A stretch of DNA of 50,554 nucleotides from Bacteroidota bacterium (GTDB lineage: Bacteria; Bacteroidota; Bacteroidia; Bacteroidales; WCHB1-69), in NCBI GenBank assembly GCA_022708105.1, contig JAKIZI010000010.1, forward strand, positions 1-50,554, read 5' to 3'. The notes under the pieces are model-generated. The model worked only from the letters and a program-made list of their open reading frames with translations. It was not told the DNA's origin and did not search any database. This document shows, piece by piece, positions 36,388 to 42,539 of the stretch. Within the stretch, counting starts at the first letter, position 1; every line of letters starts with the position of its first letter. The position numbers and the translations under genes are program-made.

Positions 36388-36548
36388 ACGCACAACGGTT
36401 CTCAGCTATACGCAGGCAGGGATTTTAACCACTGCACTTCCTACGAAGAACTGAATTTTAATTTTACTACTTTGCTGTCCTACGAAGCACGAATTGAAAA
36501 TCAGCGAAGCTAAACCCCTGCTTGCGAATATGTGATGTTCACGGGTCG
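36388..36548 (-). other. Long palindromic intergenic element (cassette-boundary-like)
   Basis: An 11-base arm at 36411-36421 pairs with 36516-36526 with one G-T pair. Inside, 36451-36464 can pair with 36492-36504. TCCTACGAAG occurs twice as a direct repeat (36439 and 36478). On the minus strand it ends with GTTGTGCGT just upstream of the methyltransferase. The size and long stem resemble large attC sites, but the GTTGTGC core departs from GTTRRRY at one base. Confidence 0.4.
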
Positions 36549-36555
36549 TTTTGTT

Positions 36556-37011
36556 CTATTTTTTCATTGTTTTTTCGTAAATATTTATCCATTCTTTTAC
36601 ACTTATTTTCTTCATTAAGTCACCAATGAGTTTGTATGGAATTTCGTCTAGCTTTTTAAAACGAATACAACTTTTTCCCATATCAAGTTTTTGCTTTGTG
36701 TGCTTTGGATATTCAGTTACAAACCATTCCAATAATTTGGGGTCAGCATAAATGCCCATATGGTAAAAATTTATAGAATTTTTCTGTGAAGCAATTCCTG
36801 CAAATGGTAGTGGTTCAATTGGTTTGCAATGATAACCTGCTGGATAAATTGTATGAGGGACAACATATCCCAAACCACCATAACTAATGGCTGCTTCAAA
36901 ACCGTTCGGTAGGTTCTTTACTATAACTTCGTGTAGTTTGTTAAAAGGTTCTGACCTGTCTTTGGGAAGGTTTGTCAGAATTTCGTTTACAGTTTTTTCG
37001 TTTGCTTTCAT
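36556..37011 (-). CDS. DUF1801 (YdhG-like) domain protein
   Basis: This 151-residue protein has the layout of DUF1801: an N-terminal helix (VNEILTNLPKDRSEPFNKL), then AAISYGGLGYVVP, and the loop ASQKNSINFYHMG. The C-terminal segment is MGKSCIRFKKLDEIPYKLI. Members are small soluble proteins of unknown biochemical function, often on accessory DNA. No catalytic residues are known. The VOC gene lies 12 bases upstream on the same strand, so they may be one unit or cassette. The large palindromic element lies just downstream. Confidence 0.85.
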   Translation of the reverse strand: MKANEKTVNEILTNLPKDRSEPFNKLHEVIVKNLPNGFEAAISYGGLGYVVPHTIYPAGYHCKPIEPLPFAGIASQKNSINFYHMGIYADPKLLEWFVTEYPKHTKQKLDMGKSCIRFKKLDEIPYKLIGDLMKKISVKEWINIYEKTMKK

Positions 37012-37023
37012 ATGTGATTGGTA

Positions 37024-37524
37024 TTAACGATGTTGGTCAAGTAAAATCACATTTCCGTCAGGGTCGGTTAGCATAAGGCTTGCAGGTCCTTTGGTTTTTT
37101 CGTCAGCTTCGCTTGTAAGTTTAAGTCCACTGGTTTTTAATTGTTTCTGAATCTCTCGAATGTCATCAAAATTTTCTATGTTGCTCGCGTTCTCATCCCA
37201 ACCTGGGTTAAAAGTCAAAATGTTACCTTCAAACATTCCTTGAAAAAGTCCAATAAGTGCATTGTCATTTTTCATTATTAAGTAGTTCTGTTCCATACTT
37301 CCTGCAAAAGCAATGAAACCTAATTTTTCGTAAAATTCTTTTGAAGTATTCAAGTCTTTTACGCTGAGACTGATTGAAAATGCTCCTAATTTCATATTGT
37401 TTTGTTTTTCTGTTTTAGTTGTTTCTGTGTTATTATTTGGTTTTTGGGCAAAAACTGTATTGAGGAAATAACCTATTGCAAATGCTGTGAATAGTCCTGC
37501 AATGATTAAGTATCTTTTCTTCAT
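37024..37524 (-). CDS. VOC/glyoxalase-family protein with N-terminal membrane anchor
   Basis: This 166-residue protein opens with a signal or anchor (RYLIIAGLFTAFAIGYFL) and a polar linker. Residue 45 begins a VOC domain (SISLSVKDLNTSKEFYEKLGF, then the DPDGNVILLDQH end). VOC proteins bind metals or small ligands such as glyoxal derivatives, bleomycin and fosfomycin. The metal-binding residues here cannot be fixed by eye. An internal Met (MKLGAFSISLSV) matches the start of cytosolic relatives, so the first 44 residues look like a joined export signal. A TACCTTTG -7 box (37692-37699) lies about 165 bases upstream, beyond the structured element. Confidence 0.82.
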   Translation of the reverse strand: MKKRYLIIAGLFTAFAIGYFLNTVFAQKPNNNTETTKTEKQNNMKLGAFSISLSVKDLNTSKEFYEKLGFIAFAGSMEQNYLIMKNDNALIGLFQGMFEGNILTFNPGWDENASNIENFDDIREIQKQLKTSGLKLTSEADEKTKGPASLMLTDPDGNVILLDQHR

Positions 37525-37571
37525 TTTATTGTTTTTTGTTGTCTATTCAATTTATCTATTGTAGTCCTTTG

Positions 37572-37669
37572 CAATGCCCGCTAACTCGTTTATATATTCA
37601 CCTTATAACCATAAAAGGTGTTCTTTTTGTTTCTTATAGTAAGAAATATTATACACTTTTCAGGCATTG
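37572..37669 (-). other. Structured intergenic element upstream of the VOC gene
   Basis: CAATGCC (37572) and GGCATTG (37663) form outer arms. Inside are the hairpins CACCTT/AAGGTG (37599-37620) and TTTCTTA/TAAGAAA (37630-37646). It might be a third cassette boundary, but no good GTTRRRY core is present. It could also be a leader structure of the VOC transcript. Confidence 0.3.
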
Positions 37670-37691
37670 TTGGGGAAGGGTTATTTTTATG

Positions 37692-37699
37692 CAAAGGTA
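37692..37699 (-). promoter_or_regulatory. -7 box of the VOC / DUF1801 unit
   Basis: Minus-strand TACCTTTG fits TAnnTTTG. Its transcript would include the structured element at 37572-37669 as leader. Confidence 0.4.
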
Positions 37700-37749
37700 T
37701 AATTTTTTTTGATTTTTGATTTTTTTTATGAGTTCCGTTAAAAAAACAT

Positions 37750-37763
37750 TTCCTTATAAGGAA
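37750..37763. promoter_or_regulatory. 14-bp perfect palindrome, possible operator
   Basis: TTCCTTATAAGGAA is a perfect palindrome about 50 bases upstream of the VOC -7 box and well before the nspC promoter. It could bind a dimeric regulator, but a single copy proves nothing. Confidence 0.2.
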
Positions 37764-37851
37764 TTTGACAATTGTTGTTATTTTTTATTCTTGTAATGTT
37801 ATGAAAAGTTACTTCAAACCTGCCAAGACGCAAAGATTTTGCCATTCCGCT

Positions 37852-38007
37852 GCGTGAGGTTGTAGGCGGAAAGCCCGCAAAGACGGAAGCCGATGTGGAC
37901 GCTGCTGCAAAAGAGCGACCGGAGGAAGCTCCTTTTGCAGCTTTGCGGCCACACGGCTTTCGGCTGCGGACTTGGAGCCGGAGACCGGCGGCGAAGCCGA
38001 CACGCCC
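37852..38007 (+). repeat. GC-rich intergenic repeat, copy C (156 bp)
   Basis: It runs from GCGTGAGGTTGTAGGCGG to CACGCCC and is nearly the same as copy A. Its central stem is the best of the three: GCTGCAAAA and TTTTGCAGC pair without mismatch. It is inverted relative to copy B, so the two bracket 35131-37851. The stretch before it (37817-37845) contains a GACGCAAAG motif like that beside the fragment at 5381. The nspC -7 box starts 19 bases beyond its end. Confidence 0.85.
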
Positions 38008-38025
38008 TAATATAAATCATTTTTG

Positions 38026-38033
38026 TATTTTTG
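38026..38033 (+). promoter_or_regulatory. -7 box of nspC
   Basis: TATTTTTG fits TAnnTTTG. Transcription would start near 38039, so the ATG at 38051 is a better start than 38042 or the long frame from 37895. Confidence 0.5.
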
Positions 38034-38050
38034 CGAAAAATATGAATATT

Positions 38051-39208
38051 ATGAGCCAACCATCATACGAAATGTTCCCGTCTCCTTGCTATGTAATGTA
38101 CGAAGAGGCCTTGGAAGCCAATTTGCAATTGTTGCATTTAGTCCAAAAAGAAGCCGACGTGTCGATTATTTGTGCCTTGAAAGGTTTCTCTTTTTGGAAC
38201 TCTTTTCCTTTGGTAAAGAACTACTTGAAAGGGGCAACCGCTAGTTCGGTGAATGAAGCGCGTCTAATTGTAGAAGAGATGGGGTGTGAAGCCCATTCGT
38301 ATGCGCCAATTTATACATCTGAGGATTTTCGGGATTTTCTTATTTATAGTAAGAAACTGACCTTTAATTCGTTGTCGCAATGGTTTCGTTTTAAAGAGGA
38401 GGCGCTTGCGTTTCCTAAAAAAGTGAGTTTCGGATTGCGTGTAAATCCGGAATATTCGGAGGTGGAAACTGATATGTATAATCCGGCACTTCCGGGCTCG
38501 CGATTGGGAATTTTGGCGGAAAATATGCCGGATCGGCTGCCCGAAGGAATTGAAGGACTTCATTTTCATGCGTTGTGCGAAAATGACAGTTATTCGTTAG
38601 AAAATTGTTTAGCGGCTTTTGAGAAAAAATTTTCGCATCTTATTAAGGAGTGCAAGTGGGTAAATTTCGGGGGCGGTCATCTCATAACCCGTGAAGATTA
38701 TGATGTGATGCACCTGATCCGGCTTCTTAAAGATTTTAGACAACGATATCCCAATATTAAAGAACTTATTTTGGAACCGGGAGAGGCCGTCGGATGGCAA
38801 ACCGGTATTTTAACAGCCACTGTGGAGGATATTGTCGAAAATAAGGGAATTAAAACGGCTATGTTGAATGTCTCCTTTTCGTGTCACATGCCCGATTGTC
38901 TTGAAATGCCTTACAAACCGACTGTTATCGGGGCCACGGATCCGACTCCCGACAGCAAATATGTTTATCGTCTTGGAGGATGCTCTTGTTTGGCAGGTGA
39001 TTTTATGGGAATGGGCGATTATGCCTTTCCCGAACCATTGGAAATCGGCGACCGCATCGCCTTTGACGATATGATTCACTATACGATGGTGAAGACCACC
39101 TTCTTTAACGGTGTAGCCCATCCGGCGATTGGTATTGTCCGTAATGACGGTAGTTTTGAAGTGCTTTCCCGTCCTGGTTATCAGGCGTATAAGGAAAAAT
39201 TGGGATAA
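38051..39208 (+). CDS. nspC: Carboxynorspermidine decarboxylase
   Basis: NspC removes CO2 from carboxy(nor)spermidine, the last step of the alternative spermidine pathway found in many Bacteroidota. The 385-residue fold-type III PLP enzyme has the PLP lysine Lys44 in CALKGF. The phosphate-binding glycines are in FGGGHLI, with EPGEAVGW and the C-terminal DMIHYTMVKTTFFNG following. The frame opens in repeat copy C, so the first 52 codons are not coding. Its pathway partner carboxynorspermidine dehydrogenase is not next to it. It converges on the next gene with a gap of only 3 bases. Confidence 0.93.
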   Translation: MSQPSYEMFPSPCYVMYEEALEANLQLLHLVQKEADVSIICALKGFSFWNSFPLVKNYLKGATASSVNEARLIVEEMGCEAHSYAPIYTSEDFRDFLIYSKKLTFNSLSQWFRFKEEALAFPKKVSFGLRVNPEYSEVETDMYNPALPGSRLGILAENMPDRLPEGIEGLHFHALCENDSYSLENCLAAFEKKFSHLIKECKWVNFGGGHLITREDYDVMHLIRLLKDFRQRYPNIKELILEPGEAVGWQTGILTATVEDIVENKGIKTAMLNVSFSCHMPDCLEMPYKPTVIGATDPTPDSKYVYRLGGCSCLAGDFMGMGDYAFPEPLEIGDRIAFDDMIHYTMVKTTFFNGVAHPAIGIVRNDGSFEVLSRPGYQAYKEKLG

Positions 39209-39211
39209 CGG

Positions 39212-42200
39212 TTAGAAATCCAACCCAATAGAAAATAGCAACATTCCCTTTTTTTGGTAAATTTTGTAATCTTCGACGCCCCAAGCGTAGTCGAGTCGGA
39301 GGAAATATCCGAACAACGAAGCTCTTAATCCTGCTCCGAAGCCGGCCACAAAAGGTTCAACTTGTCGTTTGATTTTGATGCTGTTGACCTCGTTGGGACC
39401 CCAGTATATGTAACGTGTGTAGAGACAGTTATCTTCGGAATAGGGAGTTAAACCTGTCCATGCGGTTCCGAAATCACCGAAAAGAATCAATTGCAGTGAA
39501 TTCAGGAAATTGTTTCCCACCTTTTTTTGTGCAATCAATTGAACAAAAGGAATTCGTAATTCAGTACTTAAAAGGATGAAGGAAGTGCCGTTGCGAATAT
39601 TTTGCTCAAATCCTCTCATGTTGGTTGCCAATGTTTGATAGGCGTAATCTTTGGTAATATCCACCCAAATATCACTATTAAACTTAGCAAACATCCAATT
39701 GTCAACGCCGCCCATGTAGTACACCAAACGATTGGATCCCACATTGGTGCTTCCTGAAAGTCGCGTTGCCCAAGTCATATTTCGATAAATCTTAATAGAC
39801 TTTCGGGCATCAAAACCAACTACGAATAAGTTCTTATTTTCATTGTCGATACGATGCAAATATTCGGCAAATAATTTTATTTTGGATCCTTTCCAAAGAT
39901 TGGTATACAACTCTTTGGAAGAATCAAAAATGTATTCCACTTTCACACCACCCCAGTAATGACTTACATCTGCCGCTTTGAGGGAATAATCATTTAGTCC
40001 GGCCATCACATTTTTGTCATACCGTCCCGTTAAGGTTAATCTTAAGGCATTGAATTTATTAAACGGATATTTGGTAATGTAGAAAACGCTGTTGGAGTAT
40101 TGTTTGTAGAGATAATCCTGAATCGTTGATTTCAATGATTGTCGGTACAACACAATTTGTTGATCTACGCGGCGGGAGAGATTCTCGTAGCTGAACATAA
40201 ATTCGGTATTGTCCAAATCAAAAGAGATGCGAAAGCCCCCGGTAATCCTGTGATTTTCGAACAGGTCATTTATTCCGACCATGATGAGGGCATTCAATCC
40301 TGCGTTGAGGTAAATAGGATTGGTTCCCCCCGTAAATTGTTGGTATGAAGTATTTAAAAAACTAAAATCAGCTTGTGTAATTAATTTATTGATAGAATAT
40401 TGAACATAATAGTTCCGTGCCACTTGTCGTGTAAAGGAAAGACCGTTTGTGAGGGCATCATACGAAGCTGATCCGTTGGAAGTTGCCAATAAGGTACTAT
40501 CGGACGAAGCACGGACAATGTCACTTTGTCGAACCTGATAAAATCCTCTTTGAATCGGTTTTTCTTTTATTCGAACTTTTTTGATGCTGTCTATTCGCGC
40601 AGTTTCAAGTTGCATTTTCATCTTAATAGAGGAAGGAACGATGGAAGTTGATAACGGAGATGCAGTAAACGGAGATATGTAGAGATGCTGAGTCCCGTCA
40701 TGCAAGACGATCTCTGCGGTTACTTCTTTTGACGCATTGTAATCCTGTTCTTGAATATTGAAAATATTGTCTGTCAGAGGTTTGATGGTTGCGGTGTATC
40801 GATAATGAATGGCCGTGTCGATATGACTGATGGTGCTGTCCAACAGAGCATAATATCGGTTCTTAATTCCGTTTTCATCACTTAAAAAAATAATCTCATT
40901 TGGCGAAATTATTCGGATATTAGTTTCATTTGCATCCGGAGTGTGTGTAATCCGAAATAGTTGATTCTCTTTTTGTTTATAATCATATCTAAACAGATCA
41001 TAAGTGGATTGTGTTTCGGTCTGATAGAATGGTTTTGGAGAAGATAGGGACAGAGAATCGTGTGGTCGTTTGGACGAGAAAAAAATATAACGGCTATCTT
41101 CCGAAAAGCGAGGCGTGGCATCATCATAAAAATCGTTGGTAATTTGTTGGATTGAGCGAGCAATAAAGCTGTAAATAAAAATGTCGGATTGCCCGTTTTT
41201 GAATCCCGTAAAAACCATCAGTTTTCCATCTTTGGAAAAAGAGAGGTCGGTAATTTTTTCGAGATCAATCAATCTGCGTTCCTCTGTTTTTTTCTCTGTC
41301 ACGTGGTAAGGGTAGTAGTAACATCTGCCTTTGTCTTCTATGGTAAAACTCAATATTTGTCCGGAGGGGTGCCAAGCCAATAGAGGAAAAGTCTGATCGG
41401 GATTATCTTCGGTCTTTTGGTATCTTCGGAAGATCATACGAGGTTTCTTCATATCTTCAGTTTTCAACCAAATTTTTATCTGTCCGGCTTCGTTGGTAAC
41501 ATAAGCAAAAGAGTTGCCATCCGGAGAAAAACGAAATTGCGAATAGGTTCTCTGTTTCTTATATTTGGAGAGAACTGATTCCCCGGTTGGTTGGCTTCGT
41601 TTACTGTCTTTTTTATAGAGGACGAAAAAGTGGCGATACCAATTTACTTGCAAGGTTTTATAATCCACTCCCAGTACCGATGAGAAACCGCGTTCAAAAT
41701 TTCGGTAGGCACGTGTCGCGTAAAGAATTGATGGAATTACATGTTTTCCGTATTTATCTGCGATAAACTTCCAAAAAGAGTGCCCTGCATATCTTGAATC
41801 GAGGGGCGACAACTCGTCAAAGTCCGGATAGCGCCCGGTTAAGATACCATTTTTGACGTATGCATCCAACTCACTATTCCATTCGTTGCCGATGTATGAA
41901 GCGAGTCCGATGTAATACCAATCCGGAACGGAAAAGAGGTGCTCCGAAGAGATGTTGGCGCCCATACTTTCCCCTTCAACAATCAAATGGGCATATATAT
42001 TCATGATTCCACTCCGAATCATTTGATCTAAATGCTGATGATTGCCGTCGAAGTAGAGATAGATTTTTGTGCCGTACACATTGGTGATTCCTCCCTGATT
42101 GTAAAATTCGGCATCATCGTAAGCGAAATTTGATTCCCGAAAGTCCGATTGGGTGTTATAGACAATGAATTGTAATTTTTTGGAAGATGAAAAATTGAGA

Positions 42201-42469
42201 AAAGTTTCAATCTCTTCAATGTATTGAGCTGCTTTCCATGTGGTATATTCTGCCAATGCTTTTCCGGTGGGGTAATAATAGACATCGTATTGGTCGGTGC
42301 GGTAATAGAGCCAATTAAATTTTTGATGTTGTACTCTATTTTTGCCAAAAGAAAGTTGGGATCCGTTATAAAACTGTCCGGATGCATAAAAACAATTCCC
42401 GATAAAAAGAATTATTAATATGCTGTATTTCTTTGTTTTATTAAATAAACATTTCCAGACTTTTCCCAT
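39212..42469 (-). CDS. Large envelope protein: degenerate peptidase-like N-terminus, TolB-like propeller, outer-membrane barrel
   Basis: This 1085-residue protein has a signal peptide (cut after GQ near 32) and an N-terminal domain (about 40-260) laid out like peptidase-MA/gluzincin domains (WYYIGLASYIG at 185, then YAGHSFWKFIADKYG). A PD40/TolB-type beta-propeller follows (about 300-560, with FSPDGNSFAYVTNE, FSKDGKLMVFTG and FSEDSRYIFFSS). A C-terminal outer-membrane barrel (about 660-1085, ending DYKIYQKKGMLLFSIGLDF) completes it. The expected HExxH is not seen where it should be (near 152-165), nor is the Glu in the P-x-W motif, so it is probably not an active peptidase. It follows PorW/SprE on the same strand after 70 bases. 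Function unknown. Confidence 0.75.
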   Translation of the reverse strand: MGKVWKCLFNKTKKYSILIILFIGNCFYASGQFYNGSQLSFGKNRVQHQKFNWLYYRTDQYDVYYYPTGKALAEYTTWKAAQYIEEIETFLNFSSSKKLQFIVYNTQSDFRESNFAYDDAEFYNQGGITNVYGTKIYLYFDGNHQHLDQMIRSGIMNIYAHLIVEGESMGANISSEHLFSVPDWYYIGLASYIGNEWNSELDAYVKNGILTGRYPDFDELSPLDSRYAGHSFWKFIADKYGKHVIPSILYATRAYRNFERGFSSVLGVDYKTLQVNWYRHFFVLYKKDSKRSQPTGESVLSKYKKQRTYSQFRFSPDGNSFAYVTNEAGQIKIWLKTEDMKKPRMIFRRYQKTEDNPDQTFPLLAWHPSGQILSFTIEDKGRCYYYPYHVTEKKTEERRLIDLEKITDLSFSKDGKLMVFTGFKNGQSDIFIYSFIARSIQQITNDFYDDATPRFSEDSRYIFFSSKRPHDSLSLSSPKPFYQTETQSTYDLFRYDYKQKENQLFRITHTPDANETNIRIISPNEIIFLSDENGIKNRYYALLDSTISHIDTAIHYRYTATIKPLTDNIFNIQEQDYNASKEVTAEIVLHDGTQHLYISPFTASPLSTSIVPSSIKMKMQLETARIDSIKKVRIKEKPIQRGFYQVRQSDIVRASSDSTLLATSNGSASYDALTNGLSFTRQVARNYYVQYSINKLITQADFSFLNTSYQQFTGGTNPIYLNAGLNALIMVGINDLFENHRITGGFRISFDLDNTEFMFSYENLSRRVDQQIVLYRQSLKSTIQDYLYKQYSNSVFYITKYPFNKFNALRLTLTGRYDKNVMAGLNDYSLKAADVSHYWGGVKVEYIFDSSKELYTNLWKGSKIKLFAEYLHRIDNENKNLFVVGFDARKSIKIYRNMTWATRLSGSTNVGSNRLVYYMGGVDNWMFAKFNSDIWVDITKDYAYQTLATNMRGFEQNIRNGTSFILLSTELRIPFVQLIAQKKVGNNFLNSLQLILFGDFGTAWTGLTPYSEDNCLYTRYIYWGPNEVNSIKIKRQVEPFVAGFGAGLRASLFGYFLRLDYAWGVEDYKIYQKKGMLLFSIGLDF

Positions 42470-42539
42470 ATTACCTTAGAGAAATTTTAGATCGGCTAAG
42501 ATATAAAAAATAGTTGTTGAAGAAGTGTGCGTACCCACA

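Noticed and set aside
36556..37524. DUF1801 and VOC genes as a toxin-antitoxin pair
   Set aside because: Size and spacing suggested it, but neither domain is a toxin or antitoxin, and one protein is membrane-anchored.
37809..38059. Reading frames of 64 and 81 residues before nspC
   Set aside because: They come from repeat copy C and have no start signals.
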